This document shows positions 41,581 through 52,018 of a DNA stretch of 64,000 nt, one piece after another. Numbering within the stretch: the first letter of the stretch is position 1; each line of letters starts with the position of its first letter. The notes beneath the pieces were generated by a model that searched no databases, was not told the DNA's origin, and saw only the letters and a list, made by a program, of their open reading frames with translations. Origin of the DNA: Ophiostoma sp. CBS 140.51 (lineage: Eukaryota > Ascomycota > Sordariomycetes > Ophiostomatales > Ophiostomataceae); NCBI GenBank assembly GCA_029298735.1, contig JANSLP010000105.1, positions 30,800-94,799 of the forward strand, in the 5' to 3' direction. The translations under genes were made by a program, and so were the position numbers.

Positions 41581-42804
41581 ATGACAAATCTGCCGACTTC
41601 AACAACATGGACGACGTCCATAATGACATTACCGCTGAGGGCAGTGTCTTCGTCCACAACAAGCGACACGGTGGCGACATACACTGGTCCTCGTGCACTA
41701 ACGACGCCATTTGTCCAACCATCCGAATGCACCGGCCGCTTTACGACCACAACCAGGTTGTACTATGATAGCTACTACAGCCACTTTGTGAGCGCGCACA
41801 TTGAGATCTCCGACACGGGCCGGGTAGGCTATTCGACATGTGAACCGACCGGATGGGCAACAGTTCCGAGTGGGGATCGCTTCATCTACAGTCCCGGCGT
41901 GTGTCCACAGTCCTGGACAGCCTACGATCTCCATGCATACTCAGAGGATGTACACAGTACGGTGTCGACGGCCTACTGTTGCTCGAGCGGGTTTGTCTAC
42001 TATGGCATCATACCCGACTTGTCGATTAATTTCAACGCGACGCCAGCTCCGTCATACTGTGCTCGATACATGGACGCCACAGAAATAACATCGGCGGAGA
42101 CGGCGACTGTGACAGACGACGATACAGTAACATCCACCGACAATCCGTACGCGAGCCTTTTCCCGACAGTGATGGAGATGATGCAGTTCCATCTGGCCTA
42201 TGTCGTGTCATGGGAGAAGAAGGATGCCATATTCTTGTCGCCTCCCCCGCCGCCGGTCCCTTGCTCCACTCATCCTGCCTCGGTATCATGGGTGCCGGGA
42301 ACCAACGTCAGCGACGTCGATGAGGCCTGTCCGACGATTCCAGGAGAGCTTGAGAGCCACAACGGTGCCACGTTTTACGTTCTGGCTGTTGGGCTCCCCG
42401 TAGTCGTCGTACTGTTCATGTTAGGGTGCGGGGCCTGTTACTGGCGTATGCGCAAGAGAGAAAAGAAGTATGAGCAGCGGAAGACAGAGGCCGCCAATCA
42501 AGCTCAAATTCGGGAGGCTACCGAGCGGCAACAATTCGAACAGGCTGTGGCGCTCTCCCTGTTTGAGATGAAAAAGACAAGACATAAAAACGAGGTGGGA
42601 GAAAGCTCGAGAGCAATACACTCAATGCCGGAAAATGCAGTGGACGAAATCACACAAGACGAAGTCGCCTCAAACGGTATTACTGCAGACGAAGTAACAG
42701 CAGTGAAGGATACGAATCCCACAAAGACAGTGGCGGATAATATCACGGGGGCGGACACAGAGGAGATTTCCTCAAAAGACGGAAAAAAAGCGAGATATAT
42801 GTGA
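41581..42804 (+). CDS. Single-pass membrane protein with Cys-rich ectodomain and UIM-like helix (tandem copy 2)
   Basis: Intronless, 407 residues; the ATG at 41581 is the first in frame. It is clearly a paralogue of the gene before it: CTGRFTTTTRLYY (from 50), FIYSPGVCPQSWTAYDL (101-117), TAYCCSSGF (130-138) and PPPPPVPC near 221-228 are shared. The transmembrane helix is at about 264-287 and is followed by a basic, helical segment (RMRKREKKYEQRK). The UIM-like pattern EQAVALSLFEM is kept (Ala322, Ser326), but the C terminus differs: instead of the PPxY motif it has a long acidic tail of about 75 residues rich in DEVT-type repeats. The pair arose by tandem duplication and then diverged in the tail. 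Confidence 0.87.
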   Translation: MTNLPTSTTWTTSIMTLPLRAVSSSTTSDTVATYTGPRALTTPFVQPSECTGRFTTTTRLYYDSYYSHFVSAHIEISDTGRVGYSTCEPTGWATVPSGDRFIYSPGVCPQSWTAYDLHAYSEDVHSTVSTAYCCSSGFVYYGIIPDLSINFNATPAPSYCARYMDATEITSAETATVTDDDTVTSTDNPYASLFPTVMEMMQFHLAYVVSWEKKDAIFLSPPPPPVPCSTHPASVSWVPGTNVSDVDEACPTIPGELESHNGATFYVLAVGLPVVVVLFMLGCGACYWRMRKREKKYEQRKTEAANQAQIREATERQQFEQAVALSLFEMKKTRHKNEVGESSRAIHSMPENAVDEITQDEVASNGITADEVTAVKDTNPTKTVADNITGADTEEISSKDGKKARYM

Positions 42805-42990
42805 ACAAGACAGAACAGTTGCTTAGTATAATTGTGGGTAATGGTGATAATGTAAACAGAAGAAAATCAAACTTCAGTCTTGATGCCTACTGTACCATCT
42901 ACCAAACTCAAGTGGTATCTGAAAGATGAGAAAATTATGATGCAAAAATAACTCATCAAGATAAAATACAAATTCCACACTGTAGCAGTA
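42805..42990. other. Convergent 3' region
   Basis: AT-rich 186 bp between the convergent copy 2 and PAP2 genes; transcripts probably end here. No gene. Confidence 0.6.
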
Positions 42991-44400
42991 TTAAACGGCC
43001 GACCGCAGCTTGGGGTAAGAATGTGTGGTGGGCGCCTTGGACGGCTTGTGGATGCGGACGGCCCACAAAAAGTAGTCCTCGAGGGGCAGCAGGTTCAGCA
43101 GCACGCCGTTGATTTTCCAGGCCAGGCCACAAATGATGGCGCCTGCCACAGCATCAAGGACAAAGTGATTGGCCGTGGCAATGATAGCGACCAGAATGGT
43201 GGCTGGGTAGATGAGGGCGCCGATAACGACAAGGATGCGCTTGAGGGAGGGGCGACCGGATCTGTTGTGATTGTTGTCGGAGCTCAGTGGCATCGTGGCA
43301 ATCGTCAGGCCAATGAGAAAGGAGTAGCCAAAGTGCAGCGACGGCATGGCGGCATACTGGTTGCAGAACTTGTTGGTGGTCCAGACACTGCTCTCTCCAG
43401 TTGCCGAGTGGACGGTGTCAACAAACCCGAAATCCAACCCCTCGGCCTCGGGCCCGCTCGCCAGGTTTGGGTCGCTCAACAGGCGTGGCGGCATGCACGG
43501 CCAAGCCGTAAAAATGATGAACGCCAGCAGGTTGCACATGGCCATTGTGCGGCGGCGCTTCTCGTAGAGGTCCGGGTGGTAGCTGTCCAAAACGTTTCGC
43601 CAGCGAGTCGGGGAGACGCCAGACGACAGGGCATTCTGCATCAGGCGCTGTGGACGAGTGGTCGTGAGATAGTAGAGGACGATCAAGAACAAGATTGTGC
43701 CAGGGATATGAATAAATGAGTATATGCGGTTGATCCAGTGCATGAGCGTGGAGCTCTGCATAAAGTATTGTTGAATAGGTACTTCGACAAAGAGGTGCAG
43801 GCTTTTTTCAAGATGGACAAGCTGCAGAGCATGGCGGCGGGCTGCTTCTACCACAGACTCGTCAATGATAACGAGGGCTGAAAAGGCACGACCGAGTTGG
43901 TACACCCAGTAGATCAAAGCCCAATACCAGGCCTCGACCAGAAAGGGGAACTTGCGGAGGACGCGGCTCAGTAGGCGGTCTTTGAAAATTTCAGTGTTGG
44001 GCGATGCCACAGTGTATTGCCAGCGCCAGAGTCGCAGTGTGCGGTAGTGTTTGTTGGGATCAAGCGGGCTCGCGTTAAGGGCGGTCGTCGAAGACGAGGC
44101 AGACGAGGCAGACGAGGAGGTTGATGGTAGCCGGAATTTGTGAAGCTGCCATGATTCGGGCCCGGCCATTATGATACCCTCATCGTCGGTACGGCCGGCT
44201 TCGGTATCATCGTTGTCGCCGTAGGTTGACCGGTTGGGTGGTGCCGGTGACCGGTTGTTAGGGCTGCTCCAACGGTTGCTGTCGTCATCGCAGTTGTTGG
44301 GTGAAAGGAAAAAACGTGCGTGTGTATCGCGGTTGATCAAAGTGCCGCCACTCAGGAGCCCGAGGATCACGCCAACCTCGACAAAGGGGCCGAGAACCAT
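42991..44400 (-). CDS. PAP2-superfamily membrane enzyme (inositol phosphorylceramide synthase/Aur1-like)
   Basis: Intronless, 469 residues. After a Ser/Asn-rich N-terminal region, several membrane helices (from about 155-180, 227-247, 288-306, 358-375, 388-410, 412-435) carry the PAP2 catalytic signatures: MPSLHFGYSF (His356) and ANHFVLDAVAG (His412, Asp416), as in PAP2_3-type inositolphosphotransferases. In yeast Aur1 such residues transfer phosphoinositol from phosphatidylinositol to ceramide at the Golgi. This protein is a homologue of that superfamily rather than certainly Aur1 itself, since a luminal WTTNKFCNQYAA segment precedes the first motif as in Aur1-like paralogues. Sphingolipid or phospholipid head-group transfer is the likely role. 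It is convergent with the tandem membrane protein genes. Confidence 0.85.
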   Translation of the reverse strand: MVLGPFVEVGVILGLLSGGTLINRDTHARFFLSPNNCDDDSNRWSSPNNRSPAPPNRSTYGDNDDTEAGRTDDEGIIMAGPESWQLHKFRLPSTSSSASSASSSTTALNASPLDPNKHYRTLRLWRWQYTVASPNTEIFKDRLLSRVLRKFPFLVEAWYWALIYWVYQLGRAFSALVIIDESVVEAARRHALQLVHLEKSLHLFVEVPIQQYFMQSSTLMHWINRIYSFIHIPGTILFLIVLYYLTTTRPQRLMQNALSSGVSPTRWRNVLDSYHPDLYEKRRRTMAMCNLLAFIIFTAWPCMPPRLLSDPNLASGPEAEGLDFGFVDTVHSATGESSVWTTNKFCNQYAAMPSLHFGYSFLIGLTIATMPLSSDNNHNRSGRPSLKRILVVIGALIYPATILVAIIATANHFVLDAVAGAIICGLAWKINGVLLNLLPLEDYFLWAVRIHKPSKAPTTHSYPKLRSAV

Positions 44401-47400
44401 GATGAGTGAGAATGCTGATGGTCGATATGATGGACAGTATGTGGTGATGGGTATCAGAAGGCAGCAAATGCAAAACGAGGTATGGACACAATATAGGTCT
44501 GATGAAAATGTGACACAAAAAGAAGCTTAAAAGAGGAACGGGATGTCAAAATTAAACAAGGAGAATAAAGAGACGACAGAAAGGGGAAATGCGACCACCC
44601 GGATGACCAAAAGAGTTACAAAAAGGAAGAGTCAAAGGAATGAGTACTAGGATAGAGCCGAGGGAGCGGCGGGAAGATATGGGGTTAAAGAGTACAATGC
44701 CATCGGAGGGCATCGAGACCGCGGGAAGGCAAATAGTGGTCAAATCACAAAATGCATTAATCATTATCAACCAGCACAAACGGCGTCGACAACATTCTGA
44801 CATGCACCTGTACACGCGACACATATCCAGAAGTGGTATTCATCTATCTAAAAGTGCGTATATAGCCGTTTGATGGCACAAAATAATTCCGTGGCAACTT
44901 TAGGTATACCAACGGTCAAGGTCTTAGTCGTGTCCATCGTCGCCTCATCTTAGTCACATTATCTCATACGCGGTGGTGTCGACCAGTACAATGCACATGG
45001 TAAGACTACACCAACTAAACCCACCGGCAGCCAACCAATTCACAAAAAAAGGCTCCGGCAGACATAAGACAGACCCATTTTGCCGTGGGTGTTTTGGTGC
45101 GTTTTGCTAGCATACGTCAGTGCCTCTTCCCCGGTGTTCACTAACGATGCCGGGTCACTCAGTAGACGGATGCGTCGGAAGTGACATCTCCACTGCTGTG
45201 GCTCTTGGTGTAACGGTCGGCAGCACTAAAACACGATAACTTTCATTTACGATCGATGAGAAATGTGTCAAAACGGCAAGATGAAAATCAAAAACTCTAG
45301 ACGCAAATGCCAAGTCCGTGTCGAGATGATGCTGAGACGAGCCAAGAAAGACGGTCGACGCAGACATCAACGATGCCGACGGACTTGGATGCATCAAGTC
45401 CATGCCATCGTACTCGTTTTCGACATACGCGTAATTTGCTCGATCCTCATACCGTGCACTTATTTTCTGGTTCATCCTCGTCTTCTCGGCATCAACGTCG
45501 TCTCCGTGGTCCGTCGGGAATGCATGGGAGTGGGGCTCCGCGGTCTGGTCGTGTTAGTGGGTGGATCACTTCGGCCGATGCAAAAATCAGTGGGTTAGGG
45601 CTTTTTCGGCGTCTGGCGCGTAGCATTGTCTTTGGGCAGTGAGAAGTGATGAGTACGTCGTATTGATGCGCTCTTACGACGTAAGGGCATAAATGAAAAC
45701 ATCACTTCCTCGCTCCCGTTCGGCGCCGCGTTGATGAGTGTCGGATTCGGACAGAGGCCGCGTACCGTCAAGCAATAAAAGCCAACAAACAGGGACTAGA
45801 GAGCAAGAAGTGATGCACGCACGCGAGCAGGGCCAGAATAGGGCTAGCTTGCTGAAAGGAAACGAGGCTCCGGGCCACTGGGGGCACACAAAAACACAAA
45901 AACAGGAAAGGATTTTCAGCGGATTGGTGGGGAGCGGCGTGGATATCGTTGATTTGATCCTAGGCGGTGATTGGTGGGAGCTCACTAAAGTGCAGTAAAG
46001 CGAGCTTAGGCAAGGTAGGGTCAGCCATACCAACGTATTTGATGACGACGCTTCCTCGATCATTAAAGACGGTGAACAGGAAAGCCGTTGTATGAAATAC
46101 AAAATCAACTCAAAAGAATGGTATCAGATCCATAGTCCTGGTATTATGATCAAAACTCGTCAAAAGCGGCACGAAATTCCGGTCTGATTGTGAAGCGAGT
46201 CAAAAAAAACTTGAGATCAAGAAACAGAACCACCGACACGATCACGATCTTGGCCATTGAGCTGAGCACGGCGGAGGAAAGACGCGAAGACCGCCCAGGA
46301 CCGTGCATCAGACCCAGTCTGCGTTCTTTTCAGCATTTCTTGGCGATTTTATGTCCCATCGTACAATTTCCTGGCGATCCGGGATCCGGATACCAAGTAT
46401 GTGCGCTGGAAGCCCTGTACTCGCTACAGTTACTAGTGGAACGCGCCAAAGGCTCGGAAAGGCTCGGACTCTTGCCAGAACATAACGGCCACATGGCACC
46501 ACTCCATCCTGTCCTCTACACTTTCGTACTCGTAAATGCAGACTTCGTGTCGACTTGGTTCTCACCAGCTTTTTAAGTCTGACGGGTGATGCTACAGAAT
46601 CGTTTTGATTTTCTTTGTTGGTGTCAATACCTGTTCGTTCTCTGTTCAGGGCCAAATTGGCCGGAAATGATCAGCTCACTCCAGTCCGTATCATGCGTGG
46701 GATCAACTCGTGTAATGCATGGTCAGCCTTCCGCGCATGTACTTTCTCCCCCGTTGTTTGCTTCCCCACAAATCCTTTGGAAGTCCTTTTAGACAGAAGC
46801 TCGGACGGAGTATTCCGCACTCCATATTAGTATGCAACACGACCAAGGCTCGGTCAATCTTACTCTCCGGTGGCCATATATCGTGGATAAACGACGTCCT
46901 TTGAACCTAATTAAATATATGGCTTTTCGTACTTGGAACGTCTAGGTAATCTGTTGATCAGATATAAAGATTAAAATATGTGGGTAATATTTTTTTTATT
47001 TTTTTTATTCAGAAACTAATGTTTTTTCATGGATTTTTTGCCTAACAAGTACTCCATAGCAGTTAAAAAAGAGGTCTGAATTTAGTAAAATAAGATATAA
47101 ATAGTAAGATGCTCCCGCCCGCACAGGTGGCGGCCATGGATGCCTTTGTCTCCCGAAAAGTGAGCGAGCGGGACGAAGGTGGGTTGGTGGATTGGTACGC
47201 GAACGGCGCCGAGGCTCGACTACCGCCGAATATCCTAAGCGTAGGGATGGAGAGCAAATGTAAACCGATAGCATAGCGGGATGTGTCTCTTAATAACCAT
47301 TAGGAACCCACGAGTCGTTCTCCGTAGTCTATCCCGAGACGAGGTTGGTAAGTTGGAGACAAATTATTACGAGACGAATGAACTACCAAGGACCGTCGAA

Positions 47401-47850
47401 TCCCACTGCGGGCTGCTCATCATGTAAACATAATGGCTTTCGATTAAAATATATAATACACGAGACTAAAAATATAGCAAGCATGTACGCAATCTCCTTC
47501 CATCTACGAATGCAGCAAGACTTCCGTCGAGCCACCGTGTAGCGTTTGTAACTTACTAGTTAATATGAAGATAGAATTCATGCGTGCGTTTTCAGATCAT
47601 TTTAAACTGGGAATATCGTATATAATGGTAAACCAACGAGCGGTGAGAAGGCCAACGGCAAAACCGGGGTGCTTTTTCAGCTCGTTGCCTGTCCATCGGG
47701 CAAAAGTGCAGAAAGTTGAGGCTCAGCCCCCCAAAGCTGCCTACGTAGATTTGTCGGGAAATTGATGGTGTCGCCTTGACGACGTCGCCTAATTTCATCA
47801 CAACTACTGAAAATATACATCAAAAATACACACAACCTTTTTGGAGAAAC
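44401..47850. other. Gene-poor region of 3.4 kb
   Basis: No gene could be supported. A minus-strand ATG frame at 45,155-45,475 (106 codons, with a short acidic segment) and several shorter frames lack recognisable motifs. The right end (46,900-47,850) is AT-rich with poly-T and is the upstream region of the next gene. Weak one-mismatch variants of TACGGAGTA occur near 46,806 and 47,050. Confidence 0.5.
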
Positions 47851-48804
47851 ATGGCCAGTACCGTCAAGACGTATCACCTCGCGCCGACGTTTGATTTTGC
47901 ACCGGACGGCCCGCTGGCGCTCGGGTCGGTCTTGTCCACCGTCAAGCGGCCGGTCCCACCGCTAACGATTGGCAATGTCGGCTCAACAATGACGACCACC
48001 GACGATGCTTCGACGACGCCCAAATTCTTCTCCACGACAAAGACAAACTATACATTAACCACGTCGACGAAACGCACTACCTCGGCCGCGCTTTCTCTGG
48101 ATTTCTTGTCGTCTATCTTTGGCGTGGGGCCGGACGGCAGCAACAGCCACAACCGCGACTCGGCCGTCTTGTTCTCTTTTGCTAGACTCGACACACAAGA
48201 GTGGTACCCTTCCACCGAAGAGCTCGAGTCACTCATCCGACAACCGACAGTGTCACAGTACTTGAAGGTCCTGCGCAGTTGGGTCCCGAAGCAGGTGTTT
48301 GTCGTCACTGGGATCAAGATTGCCTACGGTGCTTATGCGCAGTCCAAGAAAGCACGCCATGTGGACACTGGCTTTGAGGTGAAGTTGGATCCCGGGACGG
48401 CGGCTGGTGTGTCGGATATCGTCACGTTGGGACCGAAGTTTACGCATAGCGTCAAGAAGGGCAAATATGTGGAGTGGTCGACGGGTGCCGATGGAGAAGA
48501 GGACACTGGGTTTGTGTTTGCCTACAAGGTGCAGAGAGTGACGGTGAAGCTGGCTAAGAAGGAGGGCAAGTATGGCGTGACAGACCACGACGAGTATACG
48601 AGCGGTTCAATGCTTGGCGTGGACGACCATGTTGCCTCGGAAGCAGAGAAGTTTGAGATTGACACAGTAGACACGGATGAGGTTGATGAGGGGGCCGTGT
48701 TGCTTGAGGCTGGCGACGGGACTGAGATTCTGTGGTGCCATAAGGCCACGATAGCAGTGCTGGCAAAATCACGGAGACGGGTGATACTGCGGTATGAGGG
48801 CTGA
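47851..48804 (+). CDS. Protein of unknown function, intronless
   Basis: 317 residues from an ATG in strong context (AAACATGGCC). The N-terminal 95 residues are Thr/Ser/Pro-rich. The remainder looks globular with alternating strands: WVPKQVFVVTGIKIAYGAYAQ, GFVFAYKVQRVTVKLAKKEG and an acidic patch (VDTDEVDEGAVLLEAGDG). There is no signal peptide or membrane helix. The pattern (a head with VVTGIKIA, then a second beta pair) resembles fungal proteins of unknown function that are annotated only by conservation; I do not assign a family. Its 3' end converges with the MFS transporter gene after 119 bp. Confidence 0.8.
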   Translation: MASTVKTYHLAPTFDFAPDGPLALGSVLSTVKRPVPPLTIGNVGSTMTTTDDASTTPKFFSTTKTNYTLTTSTKRTTSAALSLDFLSSIFGVGPDGSNSHNRDSAVLFSFARLDTQEWYPSTEELESLIRQPTVSQYLKVLRSWVPKQVFVVTGIKIAYGAYAQSKKARHVDTGFEVKLDPGTAAGVSDIVTLGPKFTHSVKKGKYVEWSTGADGEEDTGFVFAYKVQRVTVKLAKKEGKYGVTDHDEYTSGSMLGVDDHVASEAEKFEIDTVDTDEVDEGAVLLEAGDGTEILWCHKATIAVLAKSRRRVILRYEG

Positions 48805-48923
48805 TGATATTTATTTGATGTGTTTATGTAATTACGTTTGCCCTAACTCTGATACCTTTGATAATGCATCCGTCCCAAGTGACGCATGTAATTTGTTTAC
48901 AACTCGCTCCACATGGGAGCCTC

Positions 48924-50594
48924 CTACTCGACAACCCACTTGAGAAGACGATGCTTGGCCGTGAAGCCGCGCGCCTTCTTGCCAAAAATGTACATGGGGA
49001 TCGTGGTCAGGGTGACACCGACAGTGATACCGCCAATGACAAAGAAACAGTCCCGCACACCCTGGACGGCAATCCAGTCGTTGGCGTAAAAGGTCATGCC
49101 AAAGGCAAACATGTTCTTGATAAAGTTCATGGCGGCAAAAGCCTCGGCAGCTTGCTGACGGTGGCTGTCGGCAACATAGGCAACGACGCCCGTAGTGCCG
49201 AGCTGCACGCCAAAGTTGATGAGACCCATGCACACAATAATGGGAATGGCCCAGGTGTCCTGGTTGTACAGAGACTGGCCCCAGGCGAAAAAGCCGGTGG
49301 CGGTGAACAGCAGGTAGGTCACCATGATGGGCAGACGGAACTCGGGCTCAAAGGTGCCGCCGTTCTTGCGGGACATGAACTTGACGACACCGTCAATGGC
49401 CGGGCCAGCGATACCGGTGGCGAGCAGGGTGGCGACAAAGGACGACACGTTGGTGGCGCCAACGGAACTGACGGAGAAATTGTAGGGCGGGGCCGAGAAG
49501 ATTTGCGACAAAGTGATGCTGATGAGCACGAGCCAGGAAATGCAGGTGGTGAACAAAAGAGTGGCCCACAGAACAATGGGCGAGGCGAGCATGAAGAAGG
49601 GCTGGAGCAGCGTGCGCCAAAACGAAACCTTGTCCCAGTAGCCGCTATAGGGCATGAGGGTCTGAGCAAAGGTCTGTTGGACCTCGTTGCTGCCGTTGTC
49701 AGCGGCACGGGCGGCGTTGGCATCGGCATTGTCGGCGGCAGTCGCGTCGTCGCGGTGCTCAAAGGCGGCAGTCTTCTCGTTGGCACCATTGACCTCGACA
49801 TGGTGCGTGCCGGCGTCAATGTCAAGGGCACCAGTACGGTGGTAGGCCGACTCGGGCATGAACAGGAACGTCAACAGGGTCTGCAGCACAAAAGCACCAC
49901 CCATGGCATGAAGACAGACGCGTTGCGAGCTGTATTGTATGACAGCGCCGGCAATGGGAGAGGCTAGGTTAATACCGCCCAATACGCCCAAGTTGAAGAT
50001 GGCTGTCCGGTAGCCACGCTCGTGCACGAACCAAATGTCGGCAATAGAAGCAGGAACCAAAGCCTCCATGGGGGCCATGCAGAGACCAGTGATGGCACGG
50101 GCAGCAGACAGCGACGCAAAACTCTTGGCCTCGGCGGCCCAGAAGCAGCCGACAAACAGACCGATGGACGAGATCAGGTAGACAGGGCGCTTGCCAATCT
50201 TGACGGCCAACGAGTTGAAGAAGATACTGCCGACCGCAATAGCAGCAATGCAAGAGCCGTTGACACCGAGTGTGAAGCGGGAGAGAGGAACGTCGAACTT
50301 CTCGGCCAGCGGCACAAAGGCCGAGGTCAGAAGGGGGCCGATGGCACCGACGCAGCCACAGCCGTAGGCAATGGCGACGGTGAACATCTCCTTCTTCCAG
50401 CGGGGCCAGTTGTAAGGGTCGTTGGGCGACTCGGACGGCTGGGGCACGAGGACGGTGGTGCCCGACGGGTCGTGCTTGAGCAGCGTGGGGTCGATGCCGG
50501 CAGCAACTTCGGCATCAGAGCGGCCTAGCTCGCTCAGAGGCGAGGTGCCGGGCACATGCTCGAGCTTGCGGTATTCCAAGATACCAAGAGGCAT
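48924..50594 (-). CDS. Major facilitator superfamily (MFS) transporter, DHA1-like
   Basis: Intronless, 556 residues. The start at 50594 opens MPLGILEYRKLEHVPG, a beginning shared by this fungal MFS group; the frame runs further upstream without support. Twelve transmembrane helices can be followed, with the loop 2-3 signature region NSLAVKIGKRPVYLISS (the G-x-L/K-x-GRRP type) and the fourth-to-fifth loop IADIWFVHERGYRTA. A long cytosolic central loop (about 265-315) is Ala/Asp/Asn-rich. The family moves small organic molecules with protons, often drugs or secondary metabolites. The gene is divergent from the short-chain dehydrogenase and a paralogous transporter lies at 61,843. Confidence 0.92.
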   Translation of the reverse strand: MPLGILEYRKLEHVPGTSPLSELGRSDAEVAAGIDPTLLKHDPSGTTVLVPQPSESPNDPYNWPRWKKEMFTVAIAYGCGCVGAIGPLLTSAFVPLAEKFDVPLSRFTLGVNGSCIAAIAVGSIFFNSLAVKIGKRPVYLISSIGLFVGCFWAAEAKSFASLSAARAITGLCMAPMEALVPASIADIWFVHERGYRTAIFNLGVLGGINLASPIAGAVIQYSSQRVCLHAMGGAFVLQTLLTFLFMPESAYHRTGALDIDAGTHHVEVNGANEKTAAFEHRDDATAADNADANAARAADNGSNEVQQTFAQTLMPYSGYWDKVSFWRTLLQPFFMLASPIVLWATLLFTTCISWLVLISITLSQIFSAPPYNFSVSSVGATNVSSFVATLLATGIAGPAIDGVVKFMSRKNGGTFEPEFRLPIMVTYLLFTATGFFAWGQSLYNQDTWAIPIIVCMGLINFGVQLGTTGVVAYVADSHRQQAAEAFAAMNFIKNMFAFGMTFYANDWIAVQGVRDCFFVIGGITVGVTLTTIPMYIFGKKARGFTAKHRLLKWVVE

Positions 50595-52018
50595 GGTGGA
50601 CAGAGTGGTTGGTGTTTTGGTTGGTAACAGAGAGATGTGAAGGAGAGTATTGTCGGGAAATTCCACGTGGCGAGAGGAGGAGTAGAGAAGGTGGTGGATG
50701 CTCAACTCTGAATTTCTGAATTTCTAAGTTCGAAAAGTCTTGGAAAAATTCTTCTATCCCAAATTATATGTAGATCCCAAGTGGCAACAGGACAGAGTTT
50801 CTCTACGTGTCGCTGATCGCTGTCGTATCGCCTTCATCGGAGCCATTGGAGGCCCAGAAGGATGCAGAACAACTCGACAACCTCGCTAAACAGGGCCTAA
50901 TCAGGGAATAGCAAACGTAGACCAAAGCCACTTGGCTGGTTTGGAATTGACGATGTCCTGGCCAAGGCAAAGCGGGTGATGTTCGGCCATTGAGAGACCC
51001 TTGAATGACAATGGTTGACCACGGTTGCCCATTGTTAGACCATGACTCAAGTCTTACAGATCGTTGTGGCTTTGCGGGGAAGCAGACCAAAAATCAAAGA
51101 AAAAGGAAAAAAGGCAAAAAGGCAAAGGAAAAGAGCAGACCAACGCACAAAAAACAGTCTCACTGACTCTCAAGCGGCCGTCGAGTGGCTCCAAATCAAC
51201 CAAAGGTGGAGCAGTGCTGTGGGGATGACCTGGGGGGAAGCGCCTGGGTTCTGGAGGGAAACTGGAGAAAGTGGAGGAAAATGGAGTCGTCTCGAGGCGC
51301 TGTGGGGTTTCTCCGCACAAAGGGAGCCTGGGGAGGGTCTCCATCATGGAAAATATCATCCGTTTGAGGGCTGCCACCAAGTTTTGGCCATCTTTGTTTT
51401 TTTTTTTCGTCAAGGATAATGTGAGAAGGAGGGTGCACTGGCGTTTGACAAATGGATGACATTCTTTTTGGCGTCTTTCACTTATCTTATATCGCGCAAA
51501 TCATCGTCGAGGTTTGCAACGTTCGTGGCGTCCACGTTGCTATTTAGTCTCGTCCTGGCCACCTTTGGGAACGGAGGGATGCAGTTTAGGGTTCGGCAAA
51601 TGCAGCCGAAGACGACTATTTCCCGCTAATGCCCGCACGTTGCCGGCAGCGTCCCGGCAGTCGTGCTCATGGTCCCCTTCTTGTTCCTACAACGGAGGCC
51701 GTTCCAGTTGTCTCCAATAAATTTTCAGGAGCTGAAAGTAGCCCAACTTTCGCCAAGTCTGTCATGTGTTCATGCGCGCGCGCAGATTTCTCGGTATCTT
51801 TCCGCTCTTCGTCGGATTGGAAATTGGAGTTACATACGTAAAGCGCACGCTACCCCATTGGTAAACGTGGTTGTCAACAACCGTTCCTGCTGATCTGTTC
51901 CTGGAAAATCAAAGAAGGAAAAGCTGAAAAGAAGACAAAGAGCACGGATCACAGGCAATTTCAAGGAACCGGGCCTACACCAAAACAACGCTCAACTCGT
52001 ACGACACAAAACATCACA
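50595..52018. other. Divergent promoter region of MFS transporter and dehydrogenase
   Basis: About 1.4 kb. Purine-rich runs lie near 51,080-51,120 and 51,390 (poly-T). No third gene was found. A shared bidirectional control region for the transporter and the dehydrogenase is a reasonable inference from the layout. Confidence 0.55.

Noticed and set aside
45155..45475. A 106-codon minus-strand ATG frame
   Set aside because: Short, no motif, in a gene-poor region without promoter signs.
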